Below, piece after piece: positions 54,963 to 61,721 of a stretch of DNA of 64,000 nucleotides. A program made the position numbers and the translations under genes. Source of the DNA: Azospirillum brasilense. Its GTDB lineage: Bacteria > Pseudomonadota > Alphaproteobacteria > Azospirillales > Azospirillaceae. Location of the stretch: assembly GCF_007827815.1 (NCBI RefSeq), contig NZ_VITH01000004.1, positions 1-64,000 on the forward strand, written 5' to 3'. Position 1 is the stretch's first letter, and the number at the start of each line of letters is the position of its first letter. The notes under the pieces were generated by a model. That model saw only the letters and a program-made list of their open reading frames with translations. It was not told the origin of the DNA and ran no database searches.

Positions 54963-55439
54963 TCACCAGCGCAGGTACAGCCCGACGTCCCCCGGCATGC
55001 CGCCGGGATAGTCCAGGATCTGCGCCCGCAGCTTGTAGCCCTTGGCCCTCAGGTTCTTGTCGAAGACCTCGTAGGCTTCGCGGGCGTAGCCGGTCAGGGA
55101 CTCCGGCCAGTCCGGCTCGAAATTGTTGATCGCCCGGCCGCCGTCGGTGCAGTAGCTGCTCGGGAAGCGCGCCACCTGGATTTCCTTCACGCCGCGCGAC
55201 GCGGCGTCGCGCACGGCGCGGGTGAACCGCTCCTTGGCGTCGGGTCGGACATGCTGGTTCATGAAGGCTTCGCGGACGGTGTCCTGTTCCTTCATGTGTT
55301 TCTTTTCCCGCTCCAGGGCTTCCTGGAGCAGCGCCATCTCGTGCTCCTCGCCGAGCTTCCGGAGTTCGTCGGGCGAGATCAGGTCGTCACCGATGTCGGG
55401 GACGGCCGCGGCCGCTCTGGTCTGGTCCATGTTGCTCAT
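54963..55439 (-). CDS. Conserved-type hypothetical protein, 158 aa
   Basis: I do not recognise a named domain. The N-terminal third is acidic and helical (DDLISPDELRKLGEEHEMALLQ), with coiled-coil-like EREKKHMKEQDTVREAF. The C-terminal part is compact: VKEIQVARFPSSYCTDGGRAINN, WPESLTGYAREAYEVFDKNLRAKG and YKLRAQILDYPGGMPGDVGLYLRW. No signal peptide or membrane helix is visible, so it is probably cytoplasmic. It is placed between the DUF3141/PhaC-like gene (62 bp) and the Pta/Ptb gene (12 bp) and is probably a partner of one of them. Confidence 0.85.
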   Translation of the reverse strand: MSNMDQTRAAAAVPDIGDDLISPDELRKLGEEHEMALLQEALEREKKHMKEQDTVREAFMNQHVRPDAKERFTRAVRDAASRGVKEIQVARFPSSYCTDGGRAINNFEPDWPESLTGYAREAYEVFDKNLRAKGYKLRAQILDYPGGMPGDVGLYLRW

Positions 55440-55501
55440 GACGCGTTCCCCTTGTTTCCTGTGAGCTGTCTTTTGTCAGCCTCATGCATCGGCACCGGGG
55501 G

Positions 55502-57997
55502 TCACTTGGCCTTCGCGGTGCCCGTCACCCTGTGCTGCGCGTCCGTCCGGCGGATGTCGGTGGCGGCTTTGACCAGCGACGACCCGCCGGCCCCGGCCAA
55601 CACGCGCAGCGGCGGCTCGCGCTCGGCCTCGATGCGCTCCTCCTTGTTGTGCAGAAGGGCGTCCACCTGCCGCAGCCGGGCGCGCTGGTCGGGGGTCAGC
55701 GGCCCGGAGGCCTCCAGAACGCGCTCCGCCAGCGCCATCACCTCCTTGCGCTCCTTCTCGCCGGACAGAAGCTTGGGCAACGCGCTCATCGCCGCGGCTT
55801 CGTCCATCAGCATCAGGAAGACCTGCTCGCGGAAGACCGCGCGGACCGCGTCCACGGACAGGTGCTGGGTGCCGGGATGCTCGTCGCGGATTTTCCGCAG
55901 CATCTGGAAGGCACGCTCGTCGAGGGCGCCCTCGCCGCGCCGCGCGTGGATCAGGACGCGGAACAGCGCCTCACGCACCCCGCCCTCCTCGACACGGGCC
56001 ATGATCTCGGCCATCCGCTTTTCGACCAGGGCCTCGAACGCCTCGTCGCGGACGTGCGGCGGCCGCGCGCCCTCGCCCGGAGCGGCCAGCCCGACCAGAG
56101 CCTGAAGGAGCGGTGCGTTGTAGAGGCCCAGGAACAGACGCTCGACGGCGCTGTCGCGCGCATCCCGCCAGCGGTCGAGCCCCTGCGCGATCTCGTCGGA
56201 GACGCGGCTCTGCGCGCCCAGGTACGGGTTGTCCGGGCTCACCGGGCGGCGGTGCTCGCGCACCCAGTCGGCCATGGCGCCGACCGGCGCCATGAACGGG
56301 TTGAGGTGCGAGAACAGGTAGTACTGGCTGCGCGCCGGGTTCGTCATCCGCAGCCATTCGGCGAAGGGCTCGTTGACGGCCGCCTGGATGGAGGGCCGGG
56401 CGAAGGTGGCGTACAGGCCCTTGTTGATGTCCGAGATGCGGGCCACCGCGGCGAAGCAGCGGTCATCCTCCGGGCTGTTGCCGCCAAGCCCGCGGATGTC
56501 GTCGAGCGTGCGCGGCTCGAACCGCGTCACGTAGCCGCCCGCGACCAGATCGGCGCCGGGGACGTTCGGGTCCTTCGGCTGAAGGATCATTTCGTAAAGA
56601 CCGGGCGGCAGCAGGTCGATGAAGTCGATGTTCTCGACGAACTCCGACGTTTCCTTCCGGGCGACGCGGCCGGACACGAAGATGCCCAGATGCCCGATGT
56701 CGTGATGGAGGTTGTAGACGATGGTCTGCTCGTGGGCCCGGATGTCTTCGATGTCGCTGTAAAGGTCGAGTATCCAGCCCAGCGCCTGTTGCGGCGGCGT
56801 GATGTTGTCACCGAAGGATGCGAAGACGAGGATCGGCGAGCGGATGTTGCGCAAATCCAGCCGGCGTCCGTTCCGGACGATGCCGCCGCTGGTCATCTTG
56901 TTGCCGACGAACAGCTCGTCGGTGATGGCCTCGATCTCCTCCCCGTTCATCAGGAAGAAACCGCTCCACCACTTTTCGAAGTCGAGATAGCGGTCCGCTT
57001 CCGTGTCGATATGGGCATACAGGTTGTACGCCTTCTTCCAATAGGTGTTGGCCGGGTCCAGCTTCTCGAAGTTGCCGACCAGATGCGCCCCGTCGAATCG
57101 GCCATTGCCGAGATCGCTGGCCAGGGCGGCGAGCCAGGAGCCGCCATACAGCCCGCCGAGATAGCGCATCGGGTTCCGCCCCGTCACGCCGGCCCAATAG
57201 GACAGCGGGGAACCCGCGATGATGATCGGTCCCATCAGGTCGGGCCGAACCGCGCTCAGCGCCATCACCGCCCAACCGGCCTGGCAATTGCCGATGACGC
57301 ACGGCTTGCCGCCCGCGCCATCGTGCAGTTTCCCGACATGCTCGATGAAGAAGGCCTCGGCCTCCCCCACATCGGCCAGGGTCTGGCCCGGCTCCGGTTC
57401 GGGATGGAAACCGATGAAATAGCAGGGGTGCCCGGCGCGCAGAACGGTGCCGATCTGGCTGTCCGGCTTGAAGCCGCCGATGCCCGGCCCGTGGCCGGCG
57501 CGCGGATCGACGATGACGAACGGGCGCTTGGCCGGGTCGGTGCCGATGGCGGGGTCCGGCAGGATGCGAAGCAGCATGTAGTTGCACGGCCGCTTCAGCT
57601 TCCGCCCTTCGATCACGACCTCGTACGGAAAGGTCAGGACGGGCGGCTTTCCTTTGTCGGCGTGCTCCATGAATTGATCGCCGCGACGCCGCAGAACATC
57701 CAGGAACAGGACCCAACGCTGCATCGCATCGACGCCGTAGTCGAACGCGTCCTGGAACGGGTTGGGAAGATTGAACGGGTTGGGGAAAGCCGGCGTCTGC
57801 CAGCCATCCGCGCCTTTCCCGGCCGCCGTCTCGTCCACCGGCTTTGTCCCCGTCGGTCTTGCCGAGGCTCCGTTCCCCGCGGCTTCCCCCGCGGCTTCGA
57901 TGAAGGGACCCCAAAAGGGAAACGCCGAAGTCCAGGCGGAACACCACGTCGTCAGAAGCGGCTGTTCAGTCAGGGAATGCTTCCGCCGAGTTTTCAT
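55502..57997 (-). CDS. DUF3141 protein (PHA-synthase-like alpha/beta hydrolase)
   Basis: A protein of about 831 aa from ATG 57997, with AGAGAG about 9 bp upstream. The alpha/beta-hydrolase core spans roughly residues 130-460: PFVIVDPRAGHGPGIGGFKP, then CVIGNCQAGWAVMAL with a G-x-C-x-(A/G) nucleophile elbow as in class I/II PHA synthases, then IRSPILVFASFGDNITPP with the Asp, and NLHHDIGHLGIFVSG with the His. The C-terminal half is helical and TerB-like in feel (VFREQVFLMLMDEAAAMSAL). Whether it polymerises hydroxyacyl-CoA is unknown. It heads a seven-gene series and has the AT-rich, FNR-box-containing region upstream. Confidence 0.9.
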   Translation of the reverse strand: MKTRRKHSLTEQPLLTTWCSAWTSAFPFWGPFIEAAGEAAGNGASARPTGTKPVDETAAGKGADGWQTPAFPNPFNLPNPFQDAFDYGVDAMQRWVLFLDVLRRRGDQFMEHADKGKPPVLTFPYEVVIEGRKLKRPCNYMLLRILPDPAIGTDPAKRPFVIVDPRAGHGPGIGGFKPDSQIGTVLRAGHPCYFIGFHPEPEPGQTLADVGEAEAFFIEHVGKLHDGAGGKPCVIGNCQAGWAVMALSAVRPDLMGPIIIAGSPLSYWAGVTGRNPMRYLGGLYGGSWLAALASDLGNGRFDGAHLVGNFEKLDPANTYWKKAYNLYAHIDTEADRYLDFEKWWSGFFLMNGEEIEAITDELFVGNKMTSGGIVRNGRRLDLRNIRSPILVFASFGDNITPPQQALGWILDLYSDIEDIRAHEQTIVYNLHHDIGHLGIFVSGRVARKETSEFVENIDFIDLLPPGLYEMILQPKDPNVPGADLVAGGYVTRFEPRTLDDIRGLGGNSPEDDRCFAAVARISDINKGLYATFARPSIQAAVNEPFAEWLRMTNPARSQYYLFSHLNPFMAPVGAMADWVREHRRPVSPDNPYLGAQSRVSDEIAQGLDRWRDARDSAVERLFLGLYNAPLLQALVGLAAPGEGARPPHVRDEAFEALVEKRMAEIMARVEEGGVREALFRVLIHARRGEGALDERAFQMLRKIRDEHPGTQHLSVDAVRAVFREQVFLMLMDEAAAMSALPKLLSGEKERKEVMALAERVLEASGPLTPDQRARLRQVDALLHNKEERIEAEREPPLRVLAGAGGSSLVKAATDIRRTDAQHRVTGTAKAK

Positions 57998-58306
57998 CAC
58001 ATGCTCTCTCTGGCTGTACGTGCATGTGCCGGCTGCGCGTTCGCTGTGCCGACCGGTTTCTTCGCATGCGCAAAGGCGTCGCAATGCCAGCCCCGTGGAC
58101 AACGACCTGTGATGAAGGCAAGGGGGTCGGGGCGCCGGCTTTGACGCGGGGAACTCTGCACCAAGCCACCCGCCACGTTGAAGCATGCAACTGTTGGCCT
58201 TGTTACCGTATCAAGCCCCGTTTGCTTGTCGGTTCATGACCGGGATAGGGTTAGGTACGTTCTCCCAGATTGAAATTCTGCCAAATGACACAACAATAAA
58301 CTTCGA

Positions 58307-58320
58307 TTGATCTTAATCAA
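58307..58320. promoter_or_regulatory. Perfect FNR/FixK-type binding site
   Basis: TTGATCTTAATCAA matches the consensus TTGAT-N4-ATCAA at all ten fixed positions. It lies 310 bp before the DUF3141 start and 316 bp before the Rap1a/Tai-like gene, so the controlled direction is not certain. Phosphotransacetylase and PhaC-like genes are known members of FixK/FNR regulons in rhizobia, which favours the minus-strand operon. Confidence 0.75.
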
Positions 58321-58382
58321 AATGACAAGAAAATTAATAATAATTTAACAGAAGTATGTGTTTTAAATAATCACTTAAAATA

Positions 58383-58402
58383 ATTGGAATAATTATTCCA
58401 AT
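58383..58402. promoter_or_regulatory. Perfect 20-bp palindrome ATTGGAATAATTATTCCAAT
   Basis: Both half sites are exactly complementary over 10 bp with no spacer. It sits in the AT-rich block, 63 bp beyond the FNR-type box. It has no T-run and is far from any gene end, so it is more likely a protein-binding site than a terminator. Confidence 0.7.
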
Positions 58403-58635
58403 CACCCTCTATGTAATTCATTGCTATCATTTCTAAAAGAGTTTGGCCGTTTTTACATGGCCGATACAGCGGGCGTTACCGTAGCAGACTGCGCCAGGGC
58501 TCAATCGAGTGCTATTTTTCAAGGCACTGACTTTTGCGAGTTAAAGTCTTCTCCGACCTCCGCACACTGTCCATCCGACCAGCCGGTTTGTCGGGGAGCC
58601 GTCTCCTCGTCCACGAAAAGCGCCGGGAGCAAACC

Positions 58636-59037
58636 ATGAAACACCGAGCCAAGGTCGCTCTGGCCGTCGCCCTGTCGGCAACGGCAATCACCGCCGTGAA
58701 CGCGCAGATGGGGCCGACCCCCACGGAAACCAATTTTCAGGTCCGGACCACGGGCGACCTTGTGCGGCTGTGCGAAGCCACGCCAAACGACCCGACCGGC
58801 ATCGCGGCGCTCCATTTCTGCCACGGCTTCGCCGTCGGCGCCTATCAGTACCACCAAGTCGTGGCGGCCGCCGAAGGCAAGCGCCAGCTGGTGTGTGCGC
58901 CCACACCTCCGCCGTCGCGCAACGACGCCGTTTCCGCGTTCGTCGCCTGGGCAAAGCAGAATCCCAAGCTGATGGACACGCCCCCGGTGGACGGGCTGTT
59001 CCGCTTCCTCTCCCAGCGCTACCCGTGCCGCACCTGA
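58636..59037 (+). CDS. Rap1a/Tai-like small exported protein
   Basis: A protein of 133 aa from ATG 58636, with GGGAG 7 bp upstream. A signal peptide (VALAVALSATAITAVNA) is followed by a compact domain with four Cys: LVRLCEATPNDPTGIAALHFCHGFAVG, RQLVCAPTPPPSRNDAV and FRFLSQRYPCRT. This pattern matches Rap1a/Tai proteins, periplasmic immunity proteins against type VI amidases in Serratia. No amidase effector or T6SS gene is present here, so an immunity role should not be assumed; the fold also occurs as a general periplasmic protein. The gene lies beyond the AT-rich control region. Confidence 0.85.
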   Translation: MKHRAKVALAVALSATAITAVNAQMGPTPTETNFQVRTTGDLVRLCEATPNDPTGIAALHFCHGFAVGAYQYHQVVAAAEGKRQLVCAPTPPPSRNDAVSAFVAWAKQNPKLMDTPPVDGLFRFLSQRYPCRT

Positions 59038-59105
59038 TCCGCCGGCATCCGCCTCCGCCGCGGTCCACGGCCTCCGATCAAAGGCCATCCAGGATGGGAA
59101 AGACC

Positions 59106-59390
59106 ATGACACTCACACCGTTCCTCCGCGTCGCCGTCGTCACGCTTCCCCTCGTGGCCTGCGCCGACATGTCACCGACCCAGCAGCGCGCGCTCACCGG
59201 CACGACCGGAGGCGCCGCCGGCGGAGCGCTGATCGGCGCCATAGCCGGCAACGCCGGCATGGGTGCGGCCATCGGCGCCGGTGCTGGTCTGGCCGGCGGT
59301 CTGCTCTACGACTATCACAAGCGGACCGAGGCTTCGGCCTACCAGCGCGGCGTCCAGCAGGGGTCCACCCAGCGCAGCGGCACCCAGTGA
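59106..59390 (+). CDS. Small glycine-zipper outer-membrane lipoprotein
   Basis: A protein of 94 aa with a lipoprotein signal peptide (VAVVTLPLVACADMS; lipobox LVAC), then a glycine-zipper helix pair (TGGAAGGALIGAIAGNAGMGAAIGAGAGLAGGLL) and a polar Gln/Ser-rich tail. Such YMGG/OmpA-17-like proteins sit in the outer membrane and are often stress-induced. ATG 59106 has GGGAAAGA just before it; ATG 59094 is an alternative. It probably forms an operon with the Rap1a/Tai-like gene 68 bp upstream. Confidence 0.85.
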   Translation: MTLTPFLRVAVVTLPLVACADMSPTQQRALTGTTGGAAGGALIGAIAGNAGMGAAIGAGAGLAGGLLYDYHKRTEASAYQRGVQQGSTQRSGTQ

Positions 59391-59552
59391 GCCTTCCGCG
59401 GCCCATCCTGGCGGGGAGCGGGAGGATCGGGGTGATCCTGTGCCGAGGGGGCGGCCGCATGTCGGCCTCGTCATCGCACGCATTCACCCCCTGCTGACCG
59501 CTCCCCCGGACGGCCGGGATTTGATCGGGCCGACCGGTCCCGCTCCAGACGG
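59391..59552. other. Convergent gap without visible gene
   Basis: These 162 bp separate converging genes. GC-rich inverted stretches occur, but I see no stem followed by a T-run on either strand, so no terminator is called. Confidence 0.4.
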
Positions 59553-60305
59553 TCAGTAGCCGGGGGGCGGGCTGACGGTGACGTAGGTGACGCTGCCATC
59601 CACATAGCTGCGGTTGTACCAGGTCCCGCCGCAGCCGTAGTAGCTGACGCCTCCGTAGGGCACGACCGTGGGGGTGCAGGGAAGCACGGTCACGTAGTTG
59701 GGCCCCGCCGTGGCCGCACCGGCGATGAAGCCGGCGGTCGCTCCCACCGCGGCACCCGCAAGGGCCCACCCCCAATCGTCATCATCGTCGTAATAGTGAT
59801 GACCGTCCCAGTCGTTGGCGATGTTCTGCGCGGCATTGGCCCGCGCCTCCGTGCGTTCGGTCTGTCCCTGCTGGCGGGCTTCCGTCCGTTCGGTTTGGCC
59901 CTGCTGCCGTTGCCCCTGGCGTTCGGTCCGCTCCTGCTGGCCCGACGTGCGCGTGTCGGCCCGGGCCTCCGTGCGCGTCTGCTTCGTCTCGGCGCGTTGC
60001 GCGGAACGCTCCGTCAGGCCGGACTGCCGGGAAGCCGTTTGCGCGGCGGCGGTCCGCTCGCTCGACCGCTGGGTGGCGCCGGCCTGACGGGCGCCCACGC
60101 CCGCCGTCGACCGTCCCGCCGAGGATCGTTGCGCGGAGAAGCCGCCCCCCGCCGCCGGACCGGACCGTGAAAAGCCCCCTCCGCCTCCCCGGCCACCGCC
60201 ACCCCCTCGGCCGCCGCCGCGGGCATAGGCGTCCGCGACCGATCCGACCACCAGAAGCAGGGATGCGGCGATGGAAAAGGCGATCCTTGACGACGGTCTG
60301 TTCAT
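59553..60305 (-). CDS. Secreted low-complexity Gly/Arg/Gln-rich protein with C-terminal YGG-CGG-type domain
   Basis: A protein of 250 aa. A signal peptide (IAFSIAASLLLVVGSVADAYA) leads to an RGGGG tract, then a Gln/Arg/Thr/Glu-rich middle with a repeated QQGQTERTEAR unit, a short acidic YYDDDDDWGW stretch, a glycine-zipper-like helix (ALAGAAVGATAGFIAGAA) and a conserved-looking end (VVPYGGVSYYGCGGTWYNRSYVDGSVTYVTVSPPPGY) with two Cys. The function is unknown. The start ATG overlaps the stop of the DUF2092 gene by four bases (ATGA), so the two products probably work together in the envelope. Confidence 0.85.
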   Translation of the reverse strand: MNRPSSRIAFSIAASLLLVVGSVADAYARGGGRGGGGGRGGGGGFSRSGPAAGGGFSAQRSSAGRSTAGVGARQAGATQRSSERTAAAQTASRQSGLTERSAQRAETKQTRTEARADTRTSGQQERTERQGQRQQGQTERTEARQQGQTERTEARANAAQNIANDWDGHHYYDDDDDWGWALAGAAVGATAGFIAGAATAGPNYVTVLPCTPTVVPYGGVSYYGCGGTWYNRSYVDGSVTYVTVSPPPGY

Positions 60306-61162
60306 TTCGGCGTTCCTTCCGGGCTGCCGGCCGTGGTCCGGCGGACGCGCATCATGACCGGGATGCGTTCCGCGCCCTCCGGAGGATGGAAGGCGAGCTG
60401 CGCCGCCTGGACAACCGGGTCGAGGTTCCAGTCGGAGAAGTCGGCCCGGTATTGCGGTTCGCCCTCGTCGGCCTGATAGGTGATGCTCACGCGCTGCGGC
60501 AGGGGCGGGCCTTCGGCGGCGATCCAGATCTGGAAGCTCACATCCTCGGTTTGCCCCACCAGATGATCGGTCGGCACCGCCGTGAGCGTGTCCCGCTCCA
60601 CATAATCGAGCGTTTGGAGGCGTCGCTCCAATTCGTCCGGCAGCGTGCTGACCAGCAGCAGCGCCAGCGGCAGCCGCACCTGAAGATCCTGGACCAGATA
60701 GCGCACGGCGTCGTCGATGGTGCCGGCCCGTTCGATCTGGGCGTAGACGTTCTCATCCGCATTGAACACGGAGATCGCCTTGCCGTCGAACGTCACCAGC
60801 GACCGCTTCCCGTCGCTTTCCTGCGCTTCGACGCGCAGCCCGTCGGGACGGTTCAGGGTGACGGCGCGCCGCTCGCCGAACGTGATCTTTTCGCCCGTGT
60901 CCTGAACCACGTCGTAGCTGGCCCGGATGGTCACGGTGAAGCGCTGGGCCTGCGCGAGCGTCTCGGCCATGCGGTTCAGCATAGCCATCGCCTCGGCGTC
61001 GATCGGCGCGTCTTCCGGCGCGTCCTGGTCGACCGCTTGCGATGGGCTGTCGGACGGGGGGCCGATGGACGGCGCCTCGGCCGCGAAGGCGGACCCGACC
61101 AGGGCGAACGCGCAGAGCACCGGGCACAGCGCCGACCGTATCAGCCATGTCGCTCCCGTCAT
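60302..61162 (-). CDS. DUF2092 family periplasmic protein
   Basis: A protein of 286 aa from ATG 61162, with GGAGGG 6 bp upstream. After a signal peptide (LCPVLCAFALVGSAFA) comes an acidic linker and then the DUF2092 body: LAQAQRFTVTIRASYDVVQDTGEKI, LNRPDGLRVEAQESDGKRSLVTFDGKAISVF, VERDTLTAVPTDHLVGQTEDVSFQIWIA and PQRVSITY. The fold resembles LolA-like lipid-binding half barrels, so a lipid carrier role is possible but untested. It is coupled to the Gly/Arg-rich protein gene downstream. Confidence 0.88.
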   Translation of the reverse strand: MTGATWLIRSALCPVLCAFALVGSAFAAEAPSIGPPSDSPSQAVDQDAPEDAPIDAEAMAMLNRMAETLAQAQRFTVTIRASYDVVQDTGEKITFGERRAVTLNRPDGLRVEAQESDGKRSLVTFDGKAISVFNADENVYAQIERAGTIDDAVRYLVQDLQVRLPLALLLVSTLPDELERRLQTLDYVERDTLTAVPTDHLVGQTEDVSFQIWIAAEGPPLPQRVSITYQADEGEPQYRADFSDWNLDPVVQAAQLAFHPPEGAERIPVMMRVRRTTAGSPEGTPK

Positions 61163-61721
61163 CAAAATCCCTCCTGCCCCGGATGCCGACGGCGGCATCG
61201 GTGGCGGCATCGGTGAGAGTCCCGGGATCATTGAGCCGCAGGGAGCGGCGCCGTTGAAAGTAGCAGCCACGGTCGACGGAGGCCGCTACGGTAACGCTGC
61301 CCCGCGATGGCGACGCACCCACGCGCACGACCGCCACACGGGCCGCACACGGGCCGCCACACGGGCTGAGGAGTGGCGGAGCGCCGGCGCCGTGCCGCGT
61401 ACGCTACCGTAACATCCGTTACGGTAACCGAGACCGCCGGCGCCATCCGACGCCCACACTCTTCACCATGGCCGCCGCGTGCCAAACACGGCGCCCGGCG
61501 GCAGCGCGGAGCGGCATTCAGGCTACCGTAGAATACTCGTCGGAAGTGGCCTCCCGAACTACAGGATTGGCCGTGGGAAGCAATGTCCCGCATCACGCGA
61601 GGACGGCCCCGAAGACAGCTCCAGAGACGACCCCGAAGACGGCTTTACGTCGGGCGAAGCGCTCGCGGTGGCGATCGAGCAGGGGCGGAAGGCACCGGCG
61701 GAGGGCAAGGGCGTGCACGCA
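61163..61721. promoter_or_regulatory. Divergent control region with four TACCGTA-type boxes
   Basis: 559 bp between the DUF2092 gene and the large lipoprotein gene. Boxes: GCTACGGTAAC (61286-61295), then TACCGTAAC (61405-61413) and GTTACGGTA (61418-61426) as a perfect inverted pair with a 4-bp loop, then TACCGTA (61524-61530). Three copies of CACACGGGC also occur at 61335-61366. No convincing gene is visible in this gap. Confidence 0.65.

Larger units (their letters stand above)
57998..58635. promoter_or_regulatory. AT-rich divergent control region (638 bp, no gene)
   Basis: From about 58260 to 58440 the base composition drops sharply to strongly AT-rich, unlike everything around it. It contains a perfect FNR/FixK box and a perfect 20-bp palindrome (listed separately), and two GTTACCGTA boxes at 58202-58212 and 58475-58485. 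Frames in this stretch start at TTG or are short and do not look coding. It separates the DUF3141 operon from the Rap1a/Tai-like gene and probably serves both. Confidence 0.7.
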
